Source of the DNA: Rhea pennata
Lineage: Eukaryota; Chordata; Aves; Rheiformes; Rheidae
Reading direction: 5' to 3'
DNA: 64,000 nucleotides
NCBI RefSeq assembly: GCF_028389875.1
Contig: NC_084678.1
Location: 15,034,899-15,098,898, forward strand
Shown here: positions 23,900 through 37,127 of the stretch, piece by piece
Layout: every line of letters begins with the position of its first letter
How positions within the stretch are numbered: position 1 is the first letter of the stretch
Translations under genes and position numbers: made by a program
Notes under the pieces: generated by a model
Seen by the model: the letters and a program-made list of their open reading frames with translations, nothing else
Told to the model about the DNA's origin: nothing
Database searches by the model: none

Positions 23900-26129
23900 G
23901 TAGGTATTTTATTTGTTATGTTTAGGAAATGTTAAAAAAGGGAGCAAACAGATACGTAAGGACCGACATGTAAATTATATATCGATCGCTAGGATGCGCC
24001 GGCCTGGTTCTTCCCGGTACGCCGCGCTGCAGCAGGAGCAGGCGAGCGGCGGTTCGCACCAGCTGGCCAGGCCCCTGGATAACCCTGATTTTTGGAGCAA
24101 TTTGCTTTTTTTCAAGTCAAGAAGGACAAAATCGTGCCAGGCAGCTGTGGCGGTGCTGAGGGTCAGAGCTCCCGTGCCCAACCTCCGCGTGGGATTCCCG
24201 AGCTGCTCACAGCCACACTGGCAAATGCCCAGCTTGGGAAAAAGAGGTCTGAGCACAGGGATAAAACACCTGTCTTCGGCTGCCTCTTTATCATCCGAGA
24301 TTTATTTTTCAGACAGAAGGAAATTAAGATAAATCTGTTTAGGAGTTTGTTTGTTCTCCCTTTCTCATCTTTTTATTGCTCTCTCCGGTAGGTTTTTGGT
24401 GTCGAGGTGGGAATCCTGAGCAGTCACGGAGAGGAGAGGCGATCAGCTCGGTGTTTTTGCATTAACATCCATGCAGAGGACCAAGAGATTGTCCCTGACC
24501 AGCCGCCGGCCAGGAGAAGCTTACTCCAGGAGACGAGCTAAGCGTGGAGCAGCAGGACCCACGAACGGCGTTGGGAGTGGGGGAGGAAGAGAAAACGAGG
24601 ATGAGGATGAGTACGAGAAGTCCTCCCCAGGAACCTGGACAGCTGATTCAGGCTTGGTGGTAAATTGCCCGTGGCCCTTTTTTCACGTGCGATTGTGAAT
24701 TTTGTCAAAACTTTGTGTGGCAGTTTCATTTTGCGTCTTTATTGTCTGGCGAAGGAGAGCTGGGAGTGCTAAATTAATTTCCGCGGTGAGACCAATAAAT
24801 TCAGTGCTCTTGCTCTAAAAGATGCATTAATTTTTTTTTTTTTCAACAGACACAAAACTGCCTGGCTAAATACATGTTGCACACAGAGAGCGGCCATGCA
24901 GCCTGGGCACAGAGACCGTCAGCTTCAATAAATAAATGAGCCAGATACTAAGAACACTAAGAACGCATTGTCCGTGGAGAAATTGCAGTTCCTTTTGCCT
25001 TTGATTTTTAGCCTTTTTTACCTGGGGTGGGTGAAAGTAGCAGGCTTCACTCAGGCTAGCTCTGCTAGTGGCTGCCCGAGGGATGTTTCCTTCCAAGGTC
25101 ACCAAACTCAGAGCTCTGGATTTGGAGGTGGTTCAGCATATGCTAATTCTGGGGTTTTTTTTTTTGGAGCCTGATCCAGACCTGGAAGGGGTCTTAGTAT
25201 TGCCTATCTAGAAGAAGTCAATTAGAAGGGCACTGAACAACTCTTTTGGATGAATGGTTGGTGGCTCTTTTGTTCCTGAGTCTGAAAATCAAACCCAGAG
25301 GCCCTGGGAGGCTTTCATAAGTGAGGACAACCAGTGATGCCAGGTGATGCCTGGAAGTGCTCTGTGTCCACCAGAATCCTCCCTGCTGCGGTACGGTCCC
25401 GTTTCTCAGATGGATCTCTGTCCTGTACTGTCTAGCCAGCTCATAGATTTTCTGCCAAATTCTCCTTGCTGTGCTATGACCTCATCCCTCCAACAGACCG
25501 GTTGTCCAATTTGACCGTTTCTTCTCCTGTCTGGCACGTGAATGATGAGCTCTCTGAGACAGGGTCTTCATCTCCGCTCCAGCTTCACGCTGCCTCCTGC
25601 CTGGACTAAAGCCCCGTGCGTGCACAGGACGGGGTACAGCTTGTGACCCCATGGTGATTTCTCTGCAGATGCTCCAGGGAATATTTTTCCATAACCATCT
25701 CAGATGTTTCAGGGTAGGTAGAGAGAGGCTGGGAGACGTCTCAGTGTTTGTCAAAAGCAATAGGAAAAAATCAATAGGAGGAAAGATACAGCTCTGTTTC
25801 CTTAAAGCTAATAGTGTGTCCCCATCAGTGATGCAGAAAAGCAAAACAAAGCAGAGAAGTCTCGAAAAAACCTACAGACCCAGTAGCCTCTGTGTGGCAG
25901 AGGAAAGGCAGAGCAAACATCAGAGGCAATGCATGTAAATCCCCATGCAAATGAGGCTGGCAAAGCTTTAACAAGATAAAGTTCCCACAACGGTTTTTGC
26001 TGCAGCCCCAAGGCTAGAGACTAGTATTTCATCCTGTGCAGGAACCTGGAGCTCGAGCACAAACAGCACTTGCAAGAAACGGAATGAAGAGGACAATTTA
26101 GGACAAAGGTGGTCATAAGCATCAGATGA
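23900..26129. other. Non-coding stretch, no gene recognised
   Basis: Mixed-composition DNA with a T13 run at 24831-24843. A small acidic frame at 24590-24640 arises from GAGGAN purine repeats. A POU octamer lies at 25945-25952. I see no gene. Confidence 0.6.
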
Positions 26130-26560
26130 GAAAACACAATAAAAACGAAGATTTCTTATCCTGCAAGTGAATCCATCTGTTTCAAAGGTGCTACATTTAT
26201 GTGGTACAACGGTGGAACATTTTTATTGGGGACTAATTGAGCCAGTGATATAATTACAACAGTAAATTAAGGACTGAAGTATACTTTGAATGTAGGAATA
26301 AATTCATAAACACTTCCTTATCAGTGGCATGTAGGAAAATGGCCAGAACCAATTTAGCAGGGAGGAACGTTTATATGTTGCCCATCTCAAGAAAATGATG
26401 AGCCTTCTAGTCGTATAAAAATTAGTGATACATCGACTGCTTTGATTGTAGACCTTTTATTCATCACTTTGGTACAATCAGTTTTACTATTGGGTTAATA
26501 AAATTTAATTAATACCTAATTAAGGCTTGCAGTGAAGTATATGCTTTTTGGATTACTTTG
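26130..26560. promoter_or_regulatory. AT-rich candidate conserved element
   Basis: Rich in ATTA/TAAT cores, including TTAATTAA (26505-26512) and CCTAATTAAGG at 26515-26525. No simple repeats are present. The clustering resembles homeodomain-bound enhancers of developmental genes. Confidence 0.35.
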
Positions 26561-26639
26561 TAATCGGAGTGTTTACGTAAATGTGCAAACCACAGGCAGA
26601 AACTGATCTGCGTTTCTGAGTGCTGGTGTCTGCTATTTG

Positions 26640-26912
26640 CCCACATATGACTTGCTGGTCCAGGTTCAAAGATCTCTCTCTCTGTCTCCACAGCGAGACC
26701 CAGATCTCCTCTTCATGCCCAAAACAGAGCCAAGCTTCATCGTCCACAAAGCCGTGTCCTTGCCCAGTTCCTGGCTGCCGAGCGGGACGGTGCTGTGCAA
26801 GCCGGGGAGAAAAACCAAGTTGCCTCTGAGCTCCAGGAAGGAGACAAGGTTGTCAGAAAAGCCTCTTTTTGGAAGGACAAGCTGCACCTGGGTCTTTTGC
26901 TTGCAAGGTTGA
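26640..26912 (+). other. Weak candidate exon
   Basis: A polypyrimidine tract, (CT)n then GTCTCCACAG, ends at 26693. The frame in phase with it stays open for 73 codons (RDPDLLFMPKTEPSF...), using a mix of codons that is not simply GC-driven. I do not recognise the peptide, and there is no convincing donor. It may be a terminal exon of an unknown transcript or chance. Confidence 0.15.
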
Positions 26913-29900
26913 TGCAGAATTCGTTAAAACACTTGGCTTTCTCCAGTCTGCCTTTACTTACTAATTCCAGCCATGCTAATCCAAACCACTCATTGGTCAG
27001 GAGGATAAAATGCTGAACAACCAGCTACCCAGAAGCATTCTCAGTCAGTCCTATCTTTCCCAATCATTTTACAAACAATTAGTGTCCAGGATATCCCAAA
27101 ATTAGAGTAATAAATCCAATACCAGTTCTTTCCTTGGAATAATTTTTCATAGCTCAATGACAGTCTAAGGTGTTGCAGGAAGATTCAGTCCCATGCACAT
27201 CAGGCAGAAACTGGATATTGGAAAGGAGAAAGGCCCTTGAATAATGAGTTTAATGTAGAAAATGCCATCGAACTGTTTTTTATAGAAGTGTATCCCTCAG
27301 AAACTGCTGACTTCTCTTTTATTATATTTAGCAATACAAATAGCTGAAGACTGTGTTTGGCCCGTTGCAGATAAAGTGCTGGAAAGACAGTTGTGGAGTG
27401 AAGGGACATTTATTTCTCTTAGTAAGACCTGCACTGTCCTGCCACAGCTGGTGAATCTTATCTCTAGAGCTATTCTTTGGAATAAAGCATTTAGCCTTTT
27501 GTAACTGGGTCTTGTTACAAGGAGGCTAAGAGAAGATTCAATTACATGCCACAGCATGGGGAAGAGAAACGTGTTCGAGCTGAGTCCTGATGCAGGGGAA
27601 AGCAAGCCATGCGGTAATCACAGAGCACACATCTTCCAGGCTGCACGCAGGAGACCTAACTGACCACAAAAAATGTAAATCTAGAGAGAAAATGAAAGGT
27701 AAGAGCCTTGAGTATGCTCCATGACGGATGTGAATTTGGGAATGTGATGCCTTTAGACTCGTCTGGTTCTTCTTGGAAGCTCTGGTTGTTCAGCCGTGCA
27801 GGAGCTGCAGCGCGGCTGTGCGGAGCGCCTGGCTCAGCTGCACGTGGGCTGGTGGCGGTGGCTGGGCCACTCCAGCTCTCTTAGAAGCCGTTTGCCTTTG
27901 ATGCCTACTCCACTTGCATGATTTCACTGCAGATACTGTGTCTTGCTATTATTTACACACACAGGAACCAGAACAAGGGCCCTGAGACCTTTGGAGGTCT
28001 CACAGTGCCATGCTACTGCAGCTGATAATAATTTATCAGCCTGTGGAGCTAAGGAGATCTGTGGGCAAACTGAACAGGCCACGTGCAGCTCTGGTGGACA
28101 CAGAGCACCTGTGGGACTGATGGGCACGAGGAGTGCTAATGCTATCATGTTGTGGGACAAGTGCTTCAGGAATTTAAAGCGGAGATATATCCCTCTCCCC
28201 AAGTATTTCTCTAGGAAACAGAAGAAAGCATTCAAGGAACCTCCCTTCCTCAAGTAACACAATCCAGAGTGCAGTTAGCACAGTCTTCAAATTTACTGTT
28301 GTAATCGTAACAACAGTTATTAACTCCCTTGCTTTAATACTGCCTCAGAAGCAGTCAAGATCAGGGGATCACATTATGCAAAGTAGCCCATTAGGTAGTT
28401 TTACACTTTTGCAGATGGAACTGACAGTCTAAATACTCTGGCCAGATTTTGCCAAACACAGTGCCAGTCTCTTGCTGGGCTGGAAACCTGATCCAAGCCC
28501 TACGTTGGCACAACGCTGCCAGTGCTGCTGCTGATCACCGCGATGGCCAGGCACCAGCCGGTGCATCCAAGAGCAGGGCAACCTGCTGGGTTTTCATCAA
28601 AGGCTCATTTATCACTTGTGAAAGTACATGACGTATCAAATGTTTTGTCTTGATTAACGATGCTAATTAAACTAATGGATTTGAGTAATTTTAAAATTGG
28701 TATTTTTATACAATTTTGTGTTTGCTCTGCAGTAGCCAGAACTTACTGCCCTGACAGCTTCTCTCAGTCATGTTGAACATTATGTGCAGGCATCATCTTT
28801 AAGGTCATATAAACAGAGCAAGAAAGCTCTTCATATTTATCTCAGCCCTCACCAGGCCACCCGCTGTACATTCACAGGGGGTGCAACAAAGCAGATTTCA
28901 AAACTAGGGAATGGAGTTGCCAAAAGCAATAGGCCCATAGAGAAAAAGACTGGGTTTGGAGTCAGGATGTGGGACTGGCTTTAAGAAACTTCACTCCTCA
29001 GCTCTATTACGAGTTTCTTGAGGGCCATGAGGAAGCCACTCTGTTGGTCAGCTCTGAGTCAGACTGTCTGGGTACACTGTCAGCTTTCCGTGGCAGAGGC
29101 TGCAGATGAATTGGGCATGTCCTTTGCTATGTATAATGTACACACAGATGTGGGACAGAGTGGGACGCCAAGCTAAACTTGGGACTTGAAGGTGATACCG
29201 TAATGCAGTAGAGTACAGGCACAGTTACCGTGTAGATCAGGTGAGGTTGCAACAACGAGAGGCTGCTTGCATGGGTCAATCCTCTGCACACACCTGCAAC
29301 CAAAGAGCAGAAATTACACATGTGGTTTTGTGGGTGCAGGATGGTACACACACCTAGCTTTAAAAATCTTGTTGGTTTTATTCTACCTTACAGGTAGGAT
29401 TTGTGTGTCTGTATTTATTTACAGGACACCATCGGCCAGAGAGCCCTGTGACTACTGACCATGTAATTACTTTGGAAGGCAAGATCCACGTGTTGACAGG
29501 GTAAATAAAACACAACATTATTTTTTCTCCTCTGCAAGGGAGAGGGTTATCAGGAGATCTTGCTGCTGCACATTATGTAGTAATTATGGCTCCAATAACC
29601 AGTAAACTTCCAATATTGTTACCAGGTGACTGTCAGGAACAGGAGACTGTTATATGCTGAGGCTATGCAAGCAGCAAGTCCAGGAAGCCAGGGGCTGAGC
29701 TGGCTGCTGAAATCCCCATTCCCTCCAGTTCTCTTCTAACGTTTTGTCTTGAATAATTTTGACCTCCCTGGATGGCAGCTTTCATAATCCAGCTCAGGAA
29801 ATGATTCTGCCTGTGAGGAGGAGAAATACTGAGATTTAACCTGTGGCCTTAGCAGTGTTTGCACCCTGGACCCCCAACAGCATGGGTCACAGCAGCTGTG

Positions 29901-30640
29901 CTGGTGACTGCCTTCCAACTCATGACAGCATTGTAGTCTGATGGCCATGAAGGAACCAAGGAAGGAAGAAAACAAGCAAGAAAGTCTTTGTCGAGCCTTA
30001 CTCAGCATCCCACTAAATCTATATACTTCTGTACGTAAAGCTACAGCTCAGCCGGTACCATCTGTAAGCATAAATCCTGGCCTGACTTGCGTAAAAGTCT
30101 GATCTCTGATGCTAAGCATGCCTGCAAGAAGTGATGCCTTTGGAAAACAGGGAGGCTCTAGCCTGTGAGGTGAGAAAACAAGAAATGAAGAATGAGTTTG
30201 GGGGGGGGGGTTGTATTCTTTAGGTTTGTGGTTAGACTGCAATGGCATTGGCTTACTCATGTTTAGTAAACCTAGAAACAAGTCTGATGGATCAGCAAGT
30301 AAAGGATTCAGTGGCCTGTTCTGCAATGAGGGCTTTGAGGAAAGAAGCAGGAATAAAAGTTTGGGATTCATCTGAACTACAGGAAAATTGTACTGTGGAA
30401 AGGAGACCCTATTGCTTGAAGAGCCAAGGGTGGCCCGGTCCTCTGTCTGGGGGAGCTGCCCATTACCAGAGCAATTGCAGGAGACCCTGGGGTTTTCTGG
30501 GTGTCTAGACCTTGCCCATGTTCAGTGAACTTGGTCTCTGCCTTGACGCACGAGCCACGATCAAGCCTGTGCTGAAGTTGAACAAGTCAAAACTCCTGTC
30601 TGGGGTAACGCACAGCATCAGACCTATTTCTGCACACTTT
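26913..30640. other. Non-coding stretch, no gene recognised
   Basis: Mostly plain DNA of mixed composition. It includes a G11 run (30200-30210) and a possible worn sauropsid repeat at about 28440-28510. AT-rich patches at 28260-28440 and 28620-28720 show little else. Confidence 0.6.
28440..28510 (+). repeat. Possible worn sauropsid repeat
   Basis: GGCCAGATTTTGCC and, 43 bases on, AACCTGATCCAAGCCCTA resemble the ends of palindromic sauropsid repeats (roughly GGCCAGATTCTG and CCTGATCCAAAGCCC). The similarity is from memory and could be chance. Confidence 0.25.
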
Positions 30641-31140
30641 TTCTTAAACTTTACAGTCCTTTGATTCAGTTTTTAATTATTATTCCTTATCATGCTCAGC
30701 GTGTTTCTGCTGCACTTATGATACTGTCTCTGGCGGTTAATTTAACACCTGCAAATTCCCAAAGCTGTTAACCTAAATCTAGTGGATAAAGTCTTTGCCA
30801 TATATTTAAAAGATCATGAGGTCAAGTCTACTTGGGGCTGAGCTTTTGTTACCAAGTGTGTAAACTATCTATTAGCCTTCCTGCATATGATAGACCATTG
30901 TAGATTTTTTTACTTATTTAACATCATTATCCAAGACATTCTGCAGTTGACTGAAATATTATACAACAAAACAGAATCTCAGAAGTGAGTGTACTTGGGA
31001 ATACTTTTTACCATGCTCTGTTTGAGAGGGATAAATATTGATCCAGAGACTTTGGGTACATCGATTATCCTTTTGGGGAAAGCATGATAACATTAATAAA
31101 TCTTGGGATTTTGCTTCTTACATTTCTCAGAGACTATCTG
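30640..31140. promoter_or_regulatory. AT-rich candidate conserved element
   Basis: A long AT-rich, non-repetitive block with many TAAT, TTTATT and GATA-type motifs. A strong splice-acceptor-like signal follows it at 31185-31211. Confidence 0.25.
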
Positions 31141-31184
31141 CTCAGCACTTTCACTTGCTGAATAACTGACTGGGGTCTCTTGTA

Positions 31185-31293
31185 TTTGTTTTGTTTTTTT
31201 CTCCTTAACAGCATGGTGCCAGCCCTGCAGAAACAAATGCAAGTCTTTCCACTGCCATCGCATGAAGTCCTAACTTTCCCCCTAAGCATATGA
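31185..31293 (+). other. Splice-acceptor-like signal plus short ORF
   Basis: A T-rich tract ending CTCCTTAACAG (AG at 31210-31211) is followed at once by CATGG. The ATG at 31213 opens a 26-codon frame ending at a TGA (31291-31293). The acceptor is strong in appearance. The short peptide is unfamiliar. Confidence 0.15.
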
Positions 31294-33769
31294 ATAATAG
31301 AGAAAGGTTACCAAACTTAGTTTATAAACCCCTATCAAATGACAAGCTATTATTTCCCCAGCCTGTGAGAGTTAAGGATAAACTGTCCTTTTACTTAAAA
31401 ATGGAGGGAAAAGAAAATCTTGAGGAGTTACTCAAACTCAAATATTTCAGACTGTTGGATGAAAAGAGAAGAAATTTTCAGTGTCCAAGGTCACCACTCA
31501 TCACAAATTTCTTGCCATCAACCTCTTCATTTAAAGTAGAGAACTGTTAATTTGATCATCTCAAAAGATCTCAACTGCCACTATAATAGACCAAGGAGGT
31601 TCAACATCACTAGTAACCTTGGAGGATAAACAGTGAACCTGCATCGTGAGTCAGAGAAGTGATTTCCATGTAAAATTGCAGGCGAATCTGTGTGAGTGTA
31701 GCTGGCCAACAGATCCAACATGCTTCCCTGATCTTCTGCAGAAAAGAGCAGAACTGCTCGAAAAACTGCTCCTTTTCCCCCCACCTCCGGCATGGAAAGC
31801 AGATGATAGGTCAGAAAGGTCAGAGAAGACTTTGATACTCTCCTGGTGATGGCCCTAACTAAACTGCTGTTTTTCTCAAATGAGGTGCTAGCTGGAGAAC
31901 TATTGTGACAGCAAATTACGCTGCTCTCCTTGAGCCAAAAGGAAATCTTTCACGAGACATCTGTGACCCTGAAAGATCAATGGCAGGTCAGATACCTCTT
32001 AGAAACACATATGATATTGGCACACTCCTGGCATTGCGCTCCAAGACAAGCAACCCTTGGCCAATTCATTCTGAAGATGAGGCAGCTAATTTGGGCTCAT
32101 AAATCATGGATCATGGGAAATCACATCGGAGAACTGGACTTGCAGTTCATTCTTATCAGTGTTTTTCAGGTCTTCGCTTGCTGTCAATAGCCCTCCATTT
32201 GCTGCGGCAAGGGGCATTATACATACAGCTGTAATTACAGCCCGCTCATTCTGGAGATTCCTCAGCAGCTGTAAATGTGCATTTAAGTCAAAGGAATTGT
32301 GCTGATGTGCAGCAGATGAGGATCTGCCCTATGGTTTTAAAGGCACCACTTAATTTACTTCAATCATTTTCCTGCAGAGGAGCAACTTGGAAAACCATCA
32401 TCACGCAGATGAAAAGAAGCCTACAATTTTTCTCCTTGCTTATGGGCTGCACACCTGCCCTCTTGGGAAGCGGGGGAAAAGAACCGACTAAGACAAAATT
32501 CAGACTCATCTCCCGTGCTGCTGAAAGCTGCCTGGACGCCATGGCTGAGCACAGGATGGAGATGGGCAGAAGGGCTGTGTTTAATGTTTTGGATCAGCTC
32601 CACGCACCTCCCTGAGGGTGCCGTCCCCATTTAAGCCTCCACCAGCACCATTAGCCTGCCTTGGTCTCTGCAGAAAAGCTGGAAGAAACCGGACAGTCAC
32701 CTGGGACAACATGTCACCGAAAGGGCAGACGACCTCTGAAACAACAGCTCAACATCCATGAGAGCTGCTGCGCTTCCCTGCTGCTCGCCCGACCCCTGCC
32801 CGCAGAAGAAACCTGAGAGCACTTTCTGGGGACAGCAGCAAGCTTGACAGGCTCATAAACATCGCCTCGTGCACCCTTTCCTTTCTGACAGTAGGAAAGC
32901 ATTTGATCACATTGGATTTGTGCCATTTTGCGGCTTATTTGAACGAGCGCAAGGGGAGAGCTGGGAGCAGCAGCGACTGTGGGAATTTCATGGATTCAGT
33001 GGAGCTGTCTGGGGAGAGAAAGGGCAGCCAGGCCATGAACGGCTTATCAGTGTCTCCATCTGCCAGGTCGCCTAAAACCAGGCTCAGGCTGCTGAGCTCC
33101 AGAGCAGAGCAATGTAGGGCCTGGCATTGCTGCACGGGTCCTGTGAGCAGAGGAGCAGCTGCAAAATATTACTATTTTTTTTTCTTTTTTTACAGAAAAG
33201 CCAGATCAGCTCTAACAATGAAAACCAAACCCTAAATATAATTTCTCCTGATTTTCAGGCTTTTTGGCTGTAAATTCTAAGTCTTGACACAATCTCCAGT
33301 TGGGACAAATGGCCTTTTGAAAGCCATTTGCACTCCCACTTTGGAGCCCTGGTTTGCTTTAAGATATGGGCTCTTAGTTTGCAAATGCAGTGCAAATTTA
33401 TAGTGCTGTGTAGAAGAGAAATCAGTCTTTATACTGGACCCTTGGATTTTTTATAGCTCCTATGAATAAAATAGAGACTTGAAGAGTTTTATTAAATAAG
33501 AAGGTGGGTCATTCTGGAGAATGGTCAGTTATAAACATTGTACTGGTGGGGTGAACCGTTGCTTTTCAAGCTTCTGGGCAATCTGTAGTCAATCCAAATG
33601 ATAAGAACTTTGTAGACTTTGGGGAGCTCTGACAGCTTAGGCCAACTGCAAGCCTGCTGGGCATTTTCAGCGAGGATTAATCAAGTGCTACGTTTTTCGC
33701 TGTGTTTTGCTAAGGGGATGGTCCCCATCAGCCCCAGGTAGCAGGAGAACTGCTGCTGGTGCATCTAAC
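31294..33769. other. Non-coding stretch, no gene recognised
   Basis: Mixed-composition DNA with short frames only and a T-rich tract at 33173-33191. No repeat family, island or promoter signal is seen. Confidence 0.6.
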
Positions 33770-34230
33770 CGCGCAGTGTAGGAACACAGCGGCGTTGATC
33801 CCCCTCCGGGTGAGGGGGCTGTCCCGGAGCTGGACACGGTCCCACAGCGAGCCGTGCCCGGACAGTGCCCGGCAGCACTGCTTCTCAAACCCTTCGGGAA
33901 GGGGCGTCGCTTTGGAGCTGTTAAGTCGAGGTGGTTGCTCTGCTCCTCTGGCAGCGCAGCCAAGCACCAAATCCAGCCCAGCGGTCAACCAAGCGGCAGG
34001 CTGAACCTCCCGCCTGGCCTCAGCGCACCCCCAGAGCCAAGGACTTCTTGGCCAGGCTCCGGCTTCAGGGGTGTCACGCGACTGCATGCAGATCAGGCAC
34101 TTTCCCAGCGGATACGGCTCAGAGCACAGAGCAGCTTTTAATGACCCACCAAGGGGGAGCGCGCCACGGCTGTCCCGTACTAATGCCCGCTCGAGCCTCG
34201 TTGCTCCGCACCTCGGTCCTCGCTGCATGT
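33770..34230. promoter_or_regulatory. CpG-dense island (orphan)
   Basis: GC- and CpG-rich relative to both flanks. Open frames on both strands (up to 166 codons on the minus strand) look compositional. An unusual TATA-like ladder lies just downstream. Confidence 0.4.
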
Positions 34231-34270
34231 ACCTATGTGCATGAGTGAGAGAAAGTGCGAGAGAGAAATG

Positions 34271-34338
34271 TGTATAAAGTGCATTACATATGTATAAAAA
34301 CAGACTTGTCTATATAAGGAGCATGTAAATGTATCTAT
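34271..34338 (+). promoter_or_regulatory. TATA-like motifs at 20-base spacing
   Basis: TGTATAAAG (34271), TGTATAAAA (34291), TATATAAGG (34311) and TGTATCTAT (34330) recur at about two helical turns. The third is a good TATA box. The array may be a degenerate 20-base tandem repeat or stacked promoter elements next to a CpG island. Confidence 0.25.
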
Positions 34339-34538
34339 ACTCACTCATCCAAACACATATAAGAAAAACCTCGTTAGCTGTTTTGGCTGAAAGCTCAGTG
34401 TGATGGGGCAACAATCCAGGGAAATGGCATGAACTCCCCCAAATAAAACAATAATGACAGCGTTATTTAGCATTCCTGTTATCGCCACCACAAATTCTTT
34501 CCATTGCTACATGCCAAAATGTCATTCAAAGATTTCAC

Positions 34539-34552
34539 TTTTTTTTTTTTTT
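34539..34552. repeat. Poly-T run
   Basis: Fourteen consecutive T. Confidence 0.9.
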
Positions 34553-35179
34553 AATAAACTGAAAGAGTGAGGGATGCAATAACTTTTCTAACACAGCACA
34601 AGATTGTCGGATGTGCAGGAACTCTTTGGGTACACAGCATGTTGGAAAAGCCCAGAAAGAGTAAAGAGAGCGGAGCAGAACAGGTCTCACCACGTCCAGC
34701 ATCTTACGTGCTGCATCATGCTTCATTCTTGTATGGGAAAAACCAAGCTAAGTTCTTCCTTATTGCATTTACCTTCTTGTCATCCGCATATACTTGCTTT
34801 TTAGTGTGTGTGTTTTTCACATTATCACTTGCTAAATATATCACAACACATTTCCTTTGCTCTGTAGCTTCAAGACCTCTGCACGCCTTTCTCTCCTCAC
34901 AAAATGAATCACCGGATCAAATATTTAGATTAAAAAAAGAACACTATCATACACTATACAAGCAATTTGTTATCACAGCATGCAAACGAGGTAGAGAGGG
35001 AATACGCTAAACTAAATTTTATGTATAGCTACTGTGTAAATTTGCCTATTTCCCAGGAGTGGTATTGTCAGTATTAATCGTAATAGCATTTCTAATATGG
35101 CATTTTTCCAATATTTTGTCCTTAATTAGGATTCTGGTCATACAGCTCCATTTTCCTCCCGCTGTGCTTCCCCATCTCC

Positions 35180-35460
35180 TCTGAAGCCTGCCCAAGCCTC
35201 GTGCAAGGGGTCGCAGGTAGCCGCGGGGCGGCCTCTCGCCCTGCTACCGCAGCCTGGGCAGGGCTCGACGTGCTCGCGCCAGTCTTGGCCGTTTCAACCA
35301 CACGATGCCTCGTCCTTAAAAGAAACGCCGCGGCGGCGGCGGCCCTGCGCACAGCACGTGTGCGTCCCCGCCTCCGGCGGCTGGAGCCCGATGCTGCCCC
35401 CGCGCCCGTGGAAGGGTTTTCTTGGGAAACGCGAGCAGATCGGCAAACCCCGGGGTGAGA
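35180..35460. promoter_or_regulatory. CpG island with short CGG repeat
   Basis: CpG-dense, containing about five CGG units at 35329-35343. No TATA box or clear donor is seen. It could be a short TATA-less promoter or an orphan regulatory island. Confidence 0.45.
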
Positions 35461-35496
35461 AGAGCGGCAAGGGCACGTTGCGGCTGGAGATCACTG

Positions 35497-35509
35497 GTAG
35501 CATGGAAAC
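35497..35509 (+). promoter_or_regulatory. RFX X-box-like site
   Basis: GTAGCATGGAAAC resembles the RFX X-box (GTTGCCATGGCAAC) with a one-base-shorter spacer. Weak. Confidence 0.15.
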
Positions 35510-35604
35510 GGTTACAAAAAAAATATAAAGCAGTCTGGGTTGGTTTAAGAGCTAATGGAAACGTCCTATTGGTGGGAAGATGATATTTTTTATAATGAAC
35601 TTGG

Positions 35605-35700
35605 TGAGCTGCTGCTCCGTGGCCTTGGGCGAGACCTTTAACCTGCTCTGCCTCAGCCTAGCCAAGCACAGAGGGAAAACACTGATCTTACCCGGCCCGG
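35605..35700 (-). repeat. MIR-type SINE fragment
   Basis: The core GTGGCCTTGGGCGAGACCTT then TAACCTGCTCTGCCTCAG (35619-35655) aligns with the reverse complement of MIR (GTGACCTTGGGCAAGTCACTTAACCTCTCTGTGCCTCAG). Gaps and substitutions mark it as ancient. Confidence 0.6.
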
Positions 35701-35984
35701 GAAACACGCTCCAAACGCCGCGGGTGAGGGGGATCCTCACGGTCACGGGAGAGGAGGAGGGCAGGGCGCAAGACCTCTGCACGGCACGGATCGGGAGCGC
35801 TCTTCGGACTTCAGCAGAGCATCACCAGTTTGTCACTGGTCCTATTTTATCCCCTCATGGCAATTACAGAAAATGGCCCATCCTCAGCTGGGCTCGAAGC
35901 AGTCAGGCTGGGCCAGTTCCATCGGTTCTGGTATTAACCCTCTTGGGTTATAATCACTCTAAGAAGAGAAATGAAGCAGACTGA

Positions 35985-37096
35985 CCTCTTCTTTTTCACT
36001 CCTGAAATGCCTGGGAACAAACCAGTTTATAGGTTTACAGAAATACCCTGGAGTCCTTTCAAATAACCAGAGGAGAAAGAATATTTGGGGCCCAGTCAAT
36101 AAACAAGGGCAGGGCTGTTGTCACCCTTCGCAGCCTCTCTTCATCTGAGTTCCCATTATGCAGTAAATAAATAGCTATCTGTTATATGGCTATTTTTTAA
36201 TAAAAACATTTTGAAGTGTTTTGCTTTTCCTTAATTAAAAACACATCAAGTCATGGATAAAGCATTGTGGAATGGCTTGTTGTGGCATTGCATTTTACAA
36301 CAGGCAAGCAAATTTCTAATAAAATGTTTTTTGAAAGGAATATTGCCTTCATTCAAATCTCCTATAAAAACTACCCATCCATTAATTCCAATTAATGACA
36401 TTACAGCATTTCCACTAGCACTGGTAGTAATTCTTGGCTAATGGATGATTTTCAACAAAATCAGGATCAATGTAAGTTAGGACAGGACCCTTGCAGAATT
36501 AATTTACTGCCCTGATGGTAGTTGAACCAAAGCACTGTGGTCTTCTCAAGCATATAAATCACAGTGGTTTGCAATGGCTTCTCGGTGCCATTGTATGCAG
36601 CCTGTGCTACGAGATTCCTGGAGGCCTGGCAGAAAGAGTAAAACACATCCCGCTTGGCTGCTTCATCTTGCAGATCGGTTTTGTGAAAGCTGCCCTGATG
36701 CACAGGAATAGGTGCTTTGCATGAAAGGACCCTGGGTGCAGGGATCAGGCCTCAAGGCAAAACAAAAGTAAGGAGTGGAAACAGCCATGGAAAAAAGCCA
36801 CCACTTGTCTATCCAGAGAAGAGAGAGTGAATTCAATCTGCAAGAAAAGTCCAGTCACTTGCACAGCTGGTACAAATCTGCAATACATCACCTGAGCAGG
36901 CTGCCGGGTTTTACCCCAGCTGCAGGGATGGGCCTCCTCTGGATTTCTGTCTCCTAGATCTCAGTGCAACTGAGAAACTGTCCCAAGCATCAGGATAGGA
37001 GCACCAGGGAGCTAAAAATAGGATAGAAATATTATATCTGTTTAAAGGAGTTGGTGGAAAGACCAGTGTCCTTTTGCTTCTCCAATTTTATCTAGC

Positions 37097-37127
<31 letters not shown>

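Noticed and set aside
24580..24650. Acidic peptide frame (ENEDEDEYEK)
   Set aside because: It derives from a purine-rich GAGGAN repeat and the frame is short with no splice support.
37097..37121. Retrogene tail marked by T25
   Set aside because: The adjoining sequence on the left shows no coding similarity and no duplication is visible.
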